Source: Lachnospiraceae bacterium
GTDB taxonomy: Bacteria; Bacillota; Clostridia; Lachnospirales; Lachnospiraceae
DNA length: 53,868 nt
Assembly (NCBI GenBank): GCA_029008035.1
Contig: JAQXIY010000007.1
Span: 1 to 53,868 of the forward strand
Reading direction: 5' to 3'
Each line of letters begins with the position of its first letter. Position 1 is the first letter of the stretch. The notes beneath the pieces were generated by a model, which made no database searches, had not been told where the DNA came from, and was given only the letters and a program-made list of their open reading frames with translations. Shown in pieces: positions 38,605 through 48,737 of the stretch. Position numbers and translations under genes: made by a program.

Positions 38605-41600
38605 TTATTTATTTTTGATTTCACTGTGCAACTGCTGCAAAGACTTAATCTCGCAGGAAGGATTGTTCTTCAAGTACTCGATACCTTCGATGGTTGCCTT
38701 TGCTGCAGCAATGGTAGTCATATATGGTGTCTTGGTCTTGATTGCCGCTTTGCGGAGGTAACTGTCATCGTGAACACTCTCCTTACCGCTTGGGGAATTG
38801 ATAATCAAAGCAAAGTCACCGTTAGTAATGGCATCCAATACATTTGGACGACCCTCATATAGCTTCTTAATCTTGTCTGCCTTGATGCCGGCCTGGTTAA
38901 TCAAATCACAGGTGGTTCCTGTAGCCACAATTTCAAAGCCATTCTCTGCAAATCTCTTGGCAAGGTCTACAATCTCTTCCTTGTCCTTGCGGTTCACAGA
39001 CATTAAGACTTTACCGGACATTGGAAGCTTGGCCCCCACGCCCTCCTGTGCCTTGAAGAATGCCTCACCGTAGGATGGAGACAGTCCAAGAACTTCTCCT
39101 GTGGAGCGCATCTCCGGTCCGAGAATTGGGTCAACCTCCTGGAACATATTGAATGGGAAAGCTGCCTCCTTCACACCGTAGTATGGAATATCCTGCTCAC
39201 TAAGAGCCGGTACCGGTGACGGTCTTCCTGTCAGTTCGCTGGTGATAATATCGGTTGCGATTGGCACCATGCGAACATTGCACACCTTAGATACCAACGG
39301 AACCGTACGGGATGCTCTTGGGTTGGCCTCAAGCACATATACCTTGCCATTCTCGATGGCATACTGCATATTCATCAAACCGCGGACATGCATCTCCTCG
39401 GCAATTTTTCTGGTGTATTCCTTAATGGTGGCCACGTTCTCTTCCGAAATATGGACAGAAGGAATGATGCAGGCAGAGTCACCGGAGTGCACACCTGCAA
39501 GTTCCACGTGCTCCATAACAGCAGGAACGAAAGCGTGTGTGCCATCGCTGATAGCATCTGCCTCGCACTCTAATGCGTTGTTTAAGAAACGGTCAATCAA
39601 AATCGGGCGGTCAGGTGTCACGCCAACGGCTGCTTTCATATAATCAGCCATTGCCGTATCATCATAAACAACTTCCATACCACGTCCACCAAGTACGTAT
39701 GACGGACGAACCATTACCGGGTAACCAATCTTGTTGGCAATCTCCACTGCCTCATCAACAGTTGTTGCCATACCTGCTTCCGGCATTGGAATCTCCAACT
39801 TATCCATCATCTCACGGAAGAGGTCTCTGTCCTCTGCCAAATCAATGACTGCCGGAGAAGTGCCAAGAATCTTAACACCATTCTTCTCCAAATCAGCTGC
39901 CAGATTCAAAGGTGTCTGTCCGCCGAACTGTGCAATCACACCAAGTGGCTTCTCCTTGTTGTAAATGCTTAAAACATCCTCTAATGTAAGTGGCTCAAAG
40001 TAGAGCTTATCAGATGTATCGTAATCTGTAGAAACGGTCTCCGGGTTACAGTTGACGATAATAGTCTCAAAGCCCAGCTTCTTCAGTGCCAAAGCCGCGT
40101 GAACGCAACAGTAGTCAAATTCAATACCCTGACCGATTCTGTTAGGGCCGCCCCCTAAAATCATAATCTTCTTGTTATCAGAGACAGGGTTCTTATCCTC
40201 TGCGTTATAGGTAGAGTAATAGTAAGCGCTATTCTCGGTGCCGGACACATGAACACCTTCCCAAGCCTCTTCCACGCCCAAAGCAATACGGCGATTGCGG
40301 ATATCCTCCTCGGAAATCTCCAGAATCTGGCTCAAATATTTATCAGAGAATCCATCCTTCTTAGCCTGCACCAACAAATCATCTGCCGGCAAACTGCCCT
40401 TGCTTTTAAGCAAAGTCTCTTCCTCTTCTACCAGCTCCTTCATCTGCTCAATGAAGTAGTACTTTACCTTAGTGATATCGAAAATCTCCTGTATCGTAGC
40501 ACCCTTGCGAAGTGCCTCATACATAATAAAGTGACGCTCTGAGGATGGGGTGATTAATTTACTGAGCAATTCTTCCTTGGAAAGGGTATCAAAATCTTTG
40601 GCATGGCCAAGACCATAGCGACCGGTCTCCAAACTGCGGATAGCCTTCTGGAAAGCTTCTTTGTAGGTCTTACCAATGCTCATAACCTCTCCGACAGCGC
40701 GCATCTGTGTGCCAAGCGCATCCTCAACACCCTTAAACTTCTCGAAGGCCCAGCGGGCAAATTTAATTACCACGTAATCGCCGTCAGGCACATACTTATC
40801 TAGAGTGCCATACTTGCCACACGGAATATCCTTTAAGGTCAAGCCTGCTGCCAGCATTGCAGAAACCAGCGCAATTGGGAAGCCGGTAGCCTTGGATGCC
40901 AAGGCAGAGGAACGGGACGTACGGGGATTAATCTCTATTACAATAATACGATCGGACACCGGGTCGTGGGCAAACTGTACATTGGTTCCACCAACCACCT
41001 GTACCTTGTCCACAATCTTGTATGCCTGCTCCTGAAGACGCTTCTGACACTCCTCTGAAATGGTAAGCATTGGTGCGGAACAGAAAGAGTCACCTGTGTG
41101 CACGCCAAGAGGATCGATGTTCTCGATAAAGCAGACAGTAATCATATTGCCCTCGCTGTCACGAACCACCTCAAGCTCTAACTCTTCCCATCCTAAGATG
41201 GACTCCTCTACCAAAACCTGACCAACCAGACTGGCCTGAAGACCTCTGGCACAAACGGTCTTGAGTTCGTCTTTGTTGTACACTAGGCCACCGCCTGCGC
41301 CACCCATAGTGTATGCCGGGCGCAGTACCACCGGATATCCCAGTTTGTCAGCAATGGCAAGGGCATCCTCTACAGAGTAAGCCACCTCACTGCGAGCCAT
41401 CTCAATGCCCAAAGAATCCATGGTCTTCTTAAACTCTATACGATCCTCACCACGCTCGATAGCGTCAACCTGAACACCGATAACCTGTACATTGTATTTG
41501 TCAAGGATACCTGCCTGATACAGCTCAGAGCAAAGGTTTAGTCCTGACTGTCCACCTAAGTTAGGCAAAAGGGCATCCGGGCGCTCCTTGGCAATAATCT

Positions 41601-41826
41601 CCTCAAGACGATTTACATTCAGCGGTTCGATATAAGTCACATCCGCTGTCTCAGGGTCCGTCATAATCGTTGCCGGATTGGAATTCACAAGGACAATCTC
41701 ATATCCCAGCTTCTTCAAAGCTTTACAAGCTTGTGTTCCAGAATAGTCAAATTCGCAGGCCTGTCCAATGACGATTGGACCTGAACCAATGATTAATACT
41801 TTGTTAATGTCTGTTCTCTTTGGCAT
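38605..41826 (-). CDS. carB: carbamoyl-phosphate synthase large subunit
   Basis: 1073 residues from the ATG at 41826, which follows GGGAGG; the longer frame to 41862 adds 12 residues with no ribosome site. MPKRTDINKVLIIGSGPIVIGQACEFDYSG and the repeated second half from KKIMILGGGPNRIGQGIEFDYC show the duplicated ATP-grasp synthetases. The C-terminal MGS-like allosteric domain (from GAKLPMSGKVLMSV) is present. It makes carbamoyl phosphate for arginine and pyrimidines. carA is not next to it, unusual but known. Confidence 0.96.
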   Translation of the reverse strand: MPKRTDINKVLIIGSGPIVIGQACEFDYSGTQACKALKKLGYEIVLVNSNPATIMTDPETADVTYIEPLNVNRLEEIIAKERPDALLPNLGGQSGLNLCSELYQAGILDKYNVQVIGVQVDAIERGEDRIEFKKTMDSLGIEMARSEVAYSVEDALAIADKLGYPVVLRPAYTMGGAGGGLVYNKDELKTVCARGLQASLVGQVLVEESILGWEELELEVVRDSEGNMITVCFIENIDPLGVHTGDSFCSAPMLTISEECQKRLQEQAYKIVDKVQVVGGTNVQFAHDPVSDRIIVIEINPRTSRSSALASKATGFPIALVSAMLAAGLTLKDIPCGKYGTLDKYVPDGDYVVIKFARWAFEKFKGVEDALGTQMRAVGEVMSIGKTYKEAFQKAIRSLETGRYGLGHAKDFDTLSKEELLSKLITPSSERHFIMYEALRKGATIQEIFDITKVKYYFIEQMKELVEEEETLLKSKGSLPADDLLVQAKKDGFSDKYLSQILEISEEDIRNRRIALGVEEAWEGVHVSGTENSAYYYSTYNAEDKNPVSDNKKIMILGGGPNRIGQGIEFDYCCVHAALALKKLGFETIIVNCNPETVSTDYDTSDKLYFEPLTLEDVLSIYNKEKPLGVIAQFGGQTPLNLAADLEKNGVKILGTSPAVIDLAEDRDLFREMMDKLEIPMPEAGMATTVDEAVEIANKIGYPVMVRPSYVLGGRGMEVVYDDTAMADYMKAAVGVTPDRPILIDRFLNNALECEADAISDGTHAFVPAVMEHVELAGVHSGDSACIIPSVHISEENVATIKEYTRKIAEEMHVRGLMNMQYAIENGKVYVLEANPRASRTVPLVSKVCNVRMVPIATDIITSELTGRPSPVPALSEQDIPYYGVKEAAFPFNMFQEVDPILGPEMRSTGEVLGLSPSYGEAFFKAQEGVGAKLPMSGKVLMSVNRKDKEEIVDLAKRFAENGFEIVATGTTCDLINQAGIKADKIKKLYEGRPNVLDAITNGDFALIINSPSGKESVHDDSYLRKAAIKTKTPYMTTIAAAKATIEGIEYLKNNPSCEIKSLQQLHSEIKNK

Positions 41827-41867
41827 AATACTGGTATCCTCCCATAGTCTTTTATTTACCATTTACT

Positions 41868-41911
41868 ACTATATCAAAAATGCGGAGGGTTGAGAACACC
41901 CTCCGCAATAA
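41868..41911. repeat. 44-bp direct repeat with terminator, copy 1
   Basis: Begins ACTATATCAAAAA and contains the perfect hairpin GCGGAGGGT/ACCCTCCGC (41882-41906), then AATAA. It differs at one base from copy 2 at 45859-45902. It serves as terminator for the surface protein gene on the minus strand (T-run after the hairpin). Confidence 0.88.
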
Positions 41912-41927
41912 GTTTTTTAATATATTA

Positions 41928-44900
41928 TTATAATTTTTTCCATTTAGCATACAAGATTCTATTGCCCACAGATCCTCTTGTAATCTCCTTTACGGGACTG
42001 GAAAATTTACTGTCTTTATACCATCCACAGAATTTGTAACCGCTTCGAGTAGGGTTCTTCAGTGTAATGGTACTGCTAGTCACATAGTAATACGCCGGAT
42101 TGCCACTGTTGTTGGTTCCACCATTTACATTATAGGTAATGGTATATTTCACCTTTTTCCACTGAGCATACAGATTTATCACAGCATTTGCTTTATACGT
42201 CAGATTCTTGATAGAAGCTTTATCCGTATAAGCTGTGCCACTGCCATCCGCCTTGGTATTCCATCCGATAAATGTATATCCCGTTCTCTTAAACCCATTT
42301 GCTGTCAGTGATTTTGCTGCAGCATTATATACAAAGGTTTCATCGGCCATTGTTCCGCTGGTGCTTCCGTTACCGTTGAACCTCACAGAATACTTATTGG
42401 CACTCCATTTCGCATATAACGTCACATTGCCTGCAGACCCCTTTGTTATCTCCTTTACGCGAGTTTTATATTTGCTGTCTTTGTACCATCCTAAGAAAGT
42501 ATATCCCTTTCGACTTGGGTTCTGCAAGGTTATGGTATTGCTGGTTACGTAGTAATATGTAGGATTCTTACTGTTATTGGTGCCACTGTTCAAGTTGTAG
42601 GTAATGGTATATTTCACCTTTTTCCACTGAGCATACAGATTTACTACACCATTGGCGCTATATGTGAGATTTCTCACGGCCGCTTTATTTGCATATGCTT
42701 TTCCACTTCCGTCTGCCTTGGTGTTCCATTCCAGGAATGTATATCCCTTTCGCTTGTACGTATTGGCAGTCAATGCTTTGGCACCGGCATTATATACAAA
42801 GTCTTCATTGGCCATTGTTCCGCTGGTACTTCCGTTTCCGTTGAACTTCACCGAATACCTGTTGGCACTCCATTTCGCATACAATGTCAGATTGCCTGCG
42901 GATCCCTTTGTTATCTCCTTTACGCGGGTTGTGTATTTGCTGTCTTTGTACCATCCTAAGAAGGTATAACCCTTTCGACTTGGATTCTGCAAGGTTATGG
43001 TGTTGCTGGTTACATAGTAATATGCAGGATTCTTACTATTATTGGTGCCACTGTTCAAGTTGTACGTAATGGTATATTTTGCCTTTTTCCACACAGCATA
43101 CAACGTTACGGTGGCTTTATTTGTTTTGGTCAACCCTTTGACAGAAGCCCCGGCATTATAAGATGTGCCCTTGCCATCCGCTCTGGTGTTCCATGTCAGG
43201 TAATACCCCCTCTTCTTGGTACTGGTAGTGGGGAGTTTATAACTGGTTCCGTAAGAACAATTTTTCATTGTGGAAAATGTGCCTGACAGGCTGTTACCAT
43301 TTTTGTTAAATTGAATGTTGTACACCACCTCCGGCTTCACTGTTACATTGAATCTTACCACATCCGCTTTACAGTTATCTGTCTCATCCATTTGAATAAT
43401 AATTGTGGATTCTCCACTCTTGTGAGGAATTAATTTTCCATTTTCATCCACTTCCAACACAACAGTATTTGAACTCAAATAACTCAATTTCCCCGGGGGT
43501 GCCCCGTTGGTGTTGGTCACTTTTGCCTGGAATGTCAGGTCTTTCGTGGAAGGCATAATATCAGACGGAACTGTATATTTAATTACTGCCTGCTGCTTGT
43601 CCACTCGCAGGAAAATATCGAAATCTTTTGAGAAATACTGTTCATTTCCCGGAATATGGCCCATCAGACAAGTGGTTCCGGTTTTACCGGTAAGCTGAAC
43701 CTTTCCATCCGAAGTAATCTTGGCAACATCCGGGTTGCTCACGGTATATACAATGGCGCTATCCTGATTGCCGGTCAAAATATTAACCGCAGGTACAAAC
43801 GGTGTTGTTTCCACACAACTCATAGATATCTCCCTGTCAAAAGAGATGTTCATAGTTTGTTTTTGATTTCTGTCTTCCTGGGCAAATTTTGCATATAGAG
43901 TAACATCTGATGTGGGACAGGATATCTGTGTCACTTCATTTACAAATTCCGGCTCTGTATACCAACCCACAAAATATGCTCCCTCTTTGTAGATGTTATA
44001 TAGTGGATATGTCTGTCCTGCCTGCACATATTGCGGATTCCTCTCGTTGCCCATGGTGTCTTCTGCGTTCACATAGTTCACCCCATACGAAACAGCTTGG
44101 GTGTCCGGGTAAGAAAGATAAGACTCCGGGTTGGAATCATTGGTTATCCAATAACTTCCATCACCGGATGCGGCGTCAACCATTTCAAATGCCTGGCCGG
44201 AATATGCCCAACTCACGGATCCGTTCAATGCCTTGGATATTTGGAAAATATCAAAACTGTTCTGATTGACAATCCAAAAGGCGCTGTTGTTTTCATTTCG
44301 CGACACAAGCTGGAGATGATTTTCTCCGTCCTCTCCCAATAACAGATAAGCTTTGGTGTGAGCTGTTTCGTTCTCGTCCAAAAATGCCGCAAATTTCAGA
44401 GCATAACTTCCCTCAAAGTTTCCGCCCCTCAGATACATATCCGTGTCTTCCAAATAGGCTCCCTCTGCATTCTCGCCCAAAACAGTGGCATCTGTCATAT
44501 CAAGAAGGCTGTCGTGCATGCGGATACCGCAGGTCTTGCCCTCAAAATTACCTCCGTATACATAGACTTTGGGTCCAACTGTTCCACTGTTTTTCCATGT
44601 ATCCAGGCCGAAATTACCGCTGAATTCGCCCCCTGAAATATAGACATCGCAGTCCTCGTCAACATACAATCCGCTGTATTTTGGTCCCTGGAAAGTTCCA
44701 CCTAAAATGTCAATCCCGCAGTTCTTAATCCAAATACCTACACCATTGCTGGCATAAGTTCCACCTGCTATATAAATGTCACAGTTTTCAGCGTACATTC
44801 CATTGGAATTCCCTGTGATTTGTGACTGCGTATCTTTGACAACAATACTGCTGTCCCAAGCAGCTATTCCGGTATTGTTTACCGTATCCACACTGATGGG

Positions 44901-45818
44901 TCCTGTAATGAATAAATTGCTGGTGTCACAACTAATACCACCTGTTTGTCCATGATAACTTCCGCCACTTAAATAAGTCTGGCCAAATACAGCTTCTAAC
45001 TGTCCATCTAACTGGCTGGGTGTGATTACCAGCGCTTTATTCTCCAGAGAAGTGTATGTACCACCTCTAACTGTCAGAATATCCTGTGACAAAGTTGAAT
45101 TGTTGTGAATGGCATCTTTCGTAGCTGAGATAGTGGCAGAGTCAATTTGCAGCGTGCCCCCATAGAAAGACACACCGCCTCCGCCCTCACTTGAAATATA
45201 AGCATCTTCAATATATGCGTTTGCTCGTATGACAGTTCCGTCGTCAAGTTTTTCATTGCTAATCTGGAGCGCATCGGAATAGTAACTTACACTCTCCGGG
45301 TATATACAGGACATTTCCAGTGCAGGAACCCCAGCTGCATAGTCTCCTACTGCCGATGCAGGATTACCGCTCTTTAACATCCGAAAATCTCCACCATTGA
45401 CAAATATGATAGGAAACCTGTATTGCGTGGTGATGATTCCGGAATTTGTGATGGCAAAATCTGCGTCGTAATTAACCGTAATACCCCCTCTAGCATACTC
45501 TTCGGATTCCGATAATAGGGTCATGGTTTTCCCGTTCAAGTCCAGCGTCAGCGTATCCGGGATTTGTTCCAAGAACACGCCTCCAATTATTTCAACATTG
45601 TTTTGTAGAGTAATGGTATTAACATCCGCATTGTAACTATAATTTCCTTCCCCTATCTTGGTAAGAAAACTATCAATGCTGTCATTCCCACTGACACCGG
45701 ATGTTTCCTCAGTTTCCCGTGTCTCTGCGTGAACAACCCCAGTCCCCATAGGCATTATCAATGGTAGAACCAGCATTGCAATCAGCAGTATGCAGACACC
45801 ACGTTTCCATTTTTTCAT
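41928..45818 (-). CDS. large secreted repetitive surface protein with beta-helix and Flg_new repeats
   Basis: 1296 residues. A signal peptide (basic start, hydrophobic core, cleavage near HAE about 32) is followed by a GG-turn-rich right-handed beta-helix (about 90-560), Flg_new-like module with GAYFVGWYTEPEF, two Ig-like domains (about 665-830), and alternating Flg_new modules ending in YAxWKK. At DNA level the tail repeats with a 465-bp period (equivalent points at 42136, 42601, 43066), three near-copies. The fold suggests an adhesin or glycan-binding protein. No LPXTG sorting signal is visible; attachment is unclear. Both sides carry the same 44-bp repeat. Confidence 0.8.
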   Translation of the reverse strand: MKKWKRGVCILLIAMLVLPLIMPMGTGVVHAETRETEETSGVSGNDSIDSFLTKIGEGNYSYNADVNTITLQNNVEIIGGVFLEQIPDTLTLDLNGKTMTLLSESEEYARGGITVNYDADFAITNSGIITTQYRFPIIFVNGGDFRMLKSGNPASAVGDYAAGVPALEMSCIYPESVSYYSDALQISNEKLDDGTVIRANAYIEDAYISSEGGGGVSFYGGTLQIDSATISATKDAIHNNSTLSQDILTVRGGTYTSLENKALVITPSQLDGQLEAVFGQTYLSGGSYHGQTGGISCDTSNLFITGPISVDTVNNTGIAAWDSSIVVKDTQSQITGNSNGMYAENCDIYIAGGTYASNGVGIWIKNCGIDILGGTFQGPKYSGLYVDEDCDVYISGGEFSGNFGLDTWKNSGTVGPKVYVYGGNFEGKTCGIRMHDSLLDMTDATVLGENAEGAYLEDTDMYLRGGNFEGSYALKFAAFLDENETAHTKAYLLLGEDGENHLQLVSRNENNSAFWIVNQNSFDIFQISKALNGSVSWAYSGQAFEMVDAASGDGSYWITNDSNPESYLSYPDTQAVSYGVNYVNAEDTMGNERNPQYVQAGQTYPLYNIYKEGAYFVGWYTEPEFVNEVTQISCPTSDVTLYAKFAQEDRNQKQTMNISFDREISMSCVETTPFVPAVNILTGNQDSAIVYTVSNPDVAKITSDGKVQLTGKTGTTCLMGHIPGNEQYFSKDFDIFLRVDKQQAVIKYTVPSDIMPSTKDLTFQAKVTNTNGAPPGKLSYLSSNTVVLEVDENGKLIPHKSGESTIIIQMDETDNCKADVVRFNVTVKPEVVYNIQFNKNGNSLSGTFSTMKNCSYGTSYKLPTTSTKKRGYYLTWNTRADGKGTSYNAGASVKGLTKTNKATVTLYAVWKKAKYTITYNLNSGTNNSKNPAYYYVTSNTITLQNPSRKGYTFLGWYKDSKYTTRVKEITKGSAGNLTLYAKWSANRYSVKFNGNGSTSGTMANEDFVYNAGAKALTANTYKRKGYTFLEWNTKADGSGKAYANKAAVRNLTYSANGVVNLYAQWKKVKYTITYNLNSGTNNSKNPTYYYVTSNTITLQNPSRKGYTFLGWYKDSKYKTRVKEITKGSAGNVTLYAKWSANKYSVRFNGNGSTSGTMADETFVYNAAAKSLTANGFKRTGYTFIGWNTKADGSGTAYTDKASIKNLTYKANAVINLYAQWKKVKYTITYNVNGGTNNSGNPAYYYVTSSTITLKNPTRSGYKFCGWYKDSKFSSPVKEITRGSVGNRILYAKWKKL

Positions 45819-45858
45819 CTTTTGTCCCTCCTAAGCGCTCCCGTTTTTTCTATCTCCC

Positions 45859-45902
45859 ACTATATCAAAAACGCGGAGGGTTGAGAACACCCTCCGCAAT
45901 AA
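45859..45902. repeat. 44-bp direct repeat with terminator, copy 2
   Basis: 43 of 44 bases agree with copy 1, in the same orientation. Hairpin arms lie at 45873-45881 and 45889-45897. On the minus strand it terminates the ECF S-component gene. Confidence 0.88.
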
Positions 45903-45917
45903 TTTTTTGTATTTTAA

Positions 45918-46532
45918 TTAGTCTTGTAAAATCAAGCGGGCCTTTTTCAAAGCCATAACAATGATGCCTGTCAAAAGTGTGGAAGAAATCATCTCGCACA
46001 CAGCGTTGATGCCCACAAAAGTGCAGACAAAGATAATAATGTTCTTGCCGCCGATTAAGCCCTGAACATACTCTGTGTTGCCGAAGAGTAGGACAAGTGC
46101 TGTCATAAAGAACAGAGTGTTCAAAAATGCTGCAAAAAATCCTGTGACAAAGCTGGCAACAGAAGTCTTCTGTGTGGCCTTTCTAACACCTTTGAAGATG
46201 TATCCTAAAAGCAAACCATCCAAGATTCGTGGGACGAATCGCTGAATAAATGCTAACACCGGGCTGATGCTAAAGAGCGTTGCTCCCATAGCACTAACGC
46301 CTCCGATACCAATGCACTGACCAAAACTTGTAAGACCAAAGACAGCACCTACAATCAGGCCACCTACAGGTCCACAGGCAACGGCTGCAATAGCTACCGG
46401 AATCATGTTAAAGGTGATGGCAAGTGGTCCGATGTTGAGATATCCCAGTGGGGTGTAAGACATCAGAATCAGAATAGCAATCATCAGTCCCAGAATGGTA
46501 ATTTGCGTAGTTGATAGTTTCTTAGTTTTCAT
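45918..46532 (-). CDS. ECF transporter S component, probably pantothenate (PanT-like)
   Basis: 204 residues with six membrane helices and no ATPase, the form of an ECF substrate-binding subunit. TTQITILGLMIAILILMSYTPLG and NMIPVAIAAVACGPVGG resemble S components of vitamin ECF systems. It lies 63 nt after coaBC on the same strand; a link to coenzyme A points to pantothenate. That specificity is inferred from context; folate and other vitamin S components look similar. AAGGAGG precedes the start. Confidence 0.78.
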   Translation of the reverse strand: MKTKKLSTTQITILGLMIAILILMSYTPLGYLNIGPLAITFNMIPVAIAAVACGPVGGLIVGAVFGLTSFGQCIGIGGVSAMGATLFSISPVLAFIQRFVPRILDGLLLGYIFKGVRKATQKTSVASFVTGFFAAFLNTLFFMTALVLLFGNTEYVQGLIGGKNIIIFVCTFVGINAVCEMISSTLLTGIIVMALKKARLILQD

Positions 46533-46595
46533 TGTTGTTCCTCCTTGTTCCTGTCCCTATTCAGGGTACATTACGGTGTTGAACGATTCTCTTTG

Positions 46596-47807
46596 CTATT
46601 TACTTTGTTGTATTGAGAGAATCTCAGTTAATAGTTCCATGGCAGCCTGCTTCTTACTCATCAGTGTGAGTTCTCTCTGCCCATCCTGAGTAATCAACGT
46701 CAGAATATTCGTATCTCCGGCAAAGCCTGCCCCCTCCTGCCGAAGGCTGTTGGCGGCAATCATATCCAGATGCTTCTTTTCCAACTTCATTCTTGAATTA
46801 CTCAGCACATTCTCCGTCTCCATGGAAAATCCACAAAGGAATTGTCCCGGAATTTTGCGCTGACCAAGATAGGCCAGAATGTCTGTTGTTCGCTCCAAAG
46901 AAAGGCTCATCTCATCATCAGACTTCTTCATCTTCTGATCTGATACGATGGAAGGACGGTAATCCGCCACTGCTGCCGCCTTGATGATGATGTCCTGCTG
47001 CTCTGCTCTTGAGACTACCTCTTGAAACATTTCCTCTGCAGAAACCACCGGCACAAAGTCCACAAACATAGGTGGTTGTAGGGCAGTAGGTCCGCTGACA
47101 AGAGTTACATCCGCCCCGCGAAGCATGGCCATCTCCGCAATGGCATAGCCCATTTTCCCGGAGGAATGATTGGTGATATAACGCACCGGGTCTATAGCCT
47201 CCCGGGTAGGCCCCGCTGTAACCAGCACCCGTTTGCCAAGCATATCCTTTTCTAGGCAACATTCTCGCAAAATATAGGAAAGCAGTACCTCCGGTTCCGG
47301 CATTTTACCGGCTCCGGTATCTCCGCATGCAAGGTAGCCACTAGCCGGTTCAATCACCTCATACTGATACTTTTCCAATTTGGCAAGGTTATCCTGCACC
47401 ACTGGGTTCTCAAACATGTTAGTGTTCATGGCCGGTGAAATGAATTTCTTGCACTTGCATGCCATCACTGTTGTGGTAAGCATATCGTCTGCCAAGCCAT
47501 TGGCAAGCTTACCGATTACATTTGCCGTAGCAGGAGCAATCATCACAACATCCGCCATTTTGGCCAGAGACACATGCTCCACGGAAAACTGAAAATTGCG
47601 GTCAAACGTATCCACAAGACATTTGTTTCCCGTCAAGGTCTCGAAGGTAATGGGATTGATGAAATTGGTGGCGTTCTTGGTCATCATGATATGAACATCT
47701 GCCCCCAGCTTCTTCAGATCACTGGCAAGGGACGCAATCTTATACGCCGCAATGCTGCCTGTCACTCCCAGAAGAATTGTTTTACCTTTTAATGTTAGTT
47801 CTGCCAT
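46596..47807 (-). CDS. coaBC: bifunctional phosphopantothenoylcysteine synthetase/decarboxylase
   Basis: 403 residues from the ATG at 47807 (AGGAG 9 nt upstream); a start at 47864 is not supported. The N-terminal CoaC flavoprotein (1-180) has GVTGSIAAYK, PATANVIGKLANGLADD and PAMNTNMF. The CoaB half has VTAGPTREAIDPVRYITNHSSGKMG and AAVADYRP. Together they turn 4'-phosphopantothenate and cysteine into 4'-phosphopantetheine. The downstream ECF S component probably imports the precursor. Confidence 0.95.
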   Translation of the reverse strand: MAELTLKGKTILLGVTGSIAAYKIASLASDLKKLGADVHIMMTKNATNFINPITFETLTGNKCLVDTFDRNFQFSVEHVSLAKMADVVMIAPATANVIGKLANGLADDMLTTTVMACKCKKFISPAMNTNMFENPVVQDNLAKLEKYQYEVIEPASGYLACGDTGAGKMPEPEVLLSYILRECCLEKDMLGKRVLVTAGPTREAIDPVRYITNHSSGKMGYAIAEMAMLRGADVTLVSGPTALQPPMFVDFVPVVSAEEMFQEVVSRAEQQDIIIKAAAVADYRPSIVSDQKMKKSDDEMSLSLERTTDILAYLGQRKIPGQFLCGFSMETENVLSNSRMKLEKKHLDMIAANSLRQEGAGFAGDTNILTLITQDGQRELTLMSKKQAAMELLTEILSIQQSK

Positions 47808-47843
47808 CGCATCCAACTCCTGACAAATATTTACAACGGTTCT

Positions 47844-47872
47844 AGTATATACAAAAGTTTCCAATTAGACAA
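47844..47872 (-). promoter_or_regulatory. promoter of coaBC
   Basis: Minus strand: -35 TTGTCT (47867-47872), 17-nt spacer, -10 TATACT (47844-47849), 37 nt before the chosen ATG. The longer start at 47864 would lie upstream of this -10, another reason to prefer 47807. Confidence 0.65.
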
Positions 47873-47921
47873 TAGATTTCGGCTGTGTTTATGCTTGAAC
47901 TAGCATAGCAGATTCTACACA

Positions 47922-48713
47922 TTATATCAAATCTGTTACCATTTTCTCCAAAACTCTTAAATCCATAGGTGTGTCAGTGGTTTCAAAGGTAGCAAGAAAA
48001 TTTTTGCCCAGGACAAATCCATTTCGGGCATATTGATTCATTTTCCTGATGGCTTTTTCTGCATAATCAGGATTGTCCATCATGCCAAAGTGCTCCAGAA
48101 TGACTTCTTCTCGTGTGAATTTATTGAGCAGCAAAAAATCCGGATAGATGGTGCCAAAGTTTTTCAGATAGACCCGATATTCGTAGCGATAGGGAATCTC
48201 CAGCATATATAGTTTGTCCGCAATCATTTTTTCGGATTTGGAGCGAACTCGCTCTCCACGCTCCGTGTAGATTTCCGGGGAATCCGAGGCGAATGGCTTG
48301 CCCTGATAAGGTACGGCTTCCCACTGGGCTATGTAATCATTGTTGGAAATTTCGTAGGGGGTGATAAGAGGTTTTCGACCTTGGGATTTGTCATAGATAT
48401 CTGCCAGTTGGATTTGTGGCATTGTTTGAATGGTTCGCTTCGCCCACCGCTGCCATTGATTGGCACACTTCATAACTTGCCGGTCGTAATCCCGTTGCGC
48501 GATTTCTTCTGCAATACTGCGCTGGGATTTTGGGAGATAAGTACCTTTTCCTTTCTCTTCCTTGCCTCTCACATAGTATTGAATGACACCGTTGGAACGG
48601 GACACCTGAAGATATCCTTCTCGCTTGTTTTTACTTAGTGATTGTTCCGCCAATTGTTCAATTTTGCAATAGTAATCCCTCTTTGCTTTCAGTTTTTCCA
48701 ATAATTCTTTCAT
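47922..48713 (-). CDS. PD-(D/E)XK nuclease-like protein of unknown function
   Basis: 263 residues. The N-terminal half is basic and helical (coiled-coil-like about 1-110). The C-terminal half has RVRSKSEKMIADKL (Glu at about 170), YRYEYRV, TIYPDFLLLNKFTREEVILEHFG, which gives E...PDF...ExH, a variant PD-(D/E)XK nuclease core. I know similar proteins only as uncharacterised Clostridial genes. AAAGG precedes the start. Array A begins 25 nt upstream of its start codon, so the array lies in its promoter region. Confidence 0.6.
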   Translation of the reverse strand: MKELLEKLKAKRDYYCKIEQLAEQSLSKNKREGYLQVSRSNGVIQYYVRGKEEKGKGTYLPKSQRSIAEEIAQRDYDRQVMKCANQWQRWAKRTIQTMPQIQLADIYDKSQGRKPLITPYEISNNDYIAQWEAVPYQGKPFASDSPEIYTERGERVRSKSEKMIADKLYMLEIPYRYEYRVYLKNFGTIYPDFLLLNKFTREEVILEHFGMMDNPDYAEKAIRKMNQYARNGFVLGKNFLATFETTDTPMDLRVLEKMVTDLI

Positions 48714-48737
48714 TTTGCGCCTTTCTATTTTTCTTTG

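Noticed and set aside
44111-44342. Several plus-strand frames of 60-190 codons opposite the large genes (for example across comEC, argC, argJ and the surface protein)
   Set aside because: They mirror the codon pattern of strong minus-strand genes, have no ribosome sites and no recognisable domains.
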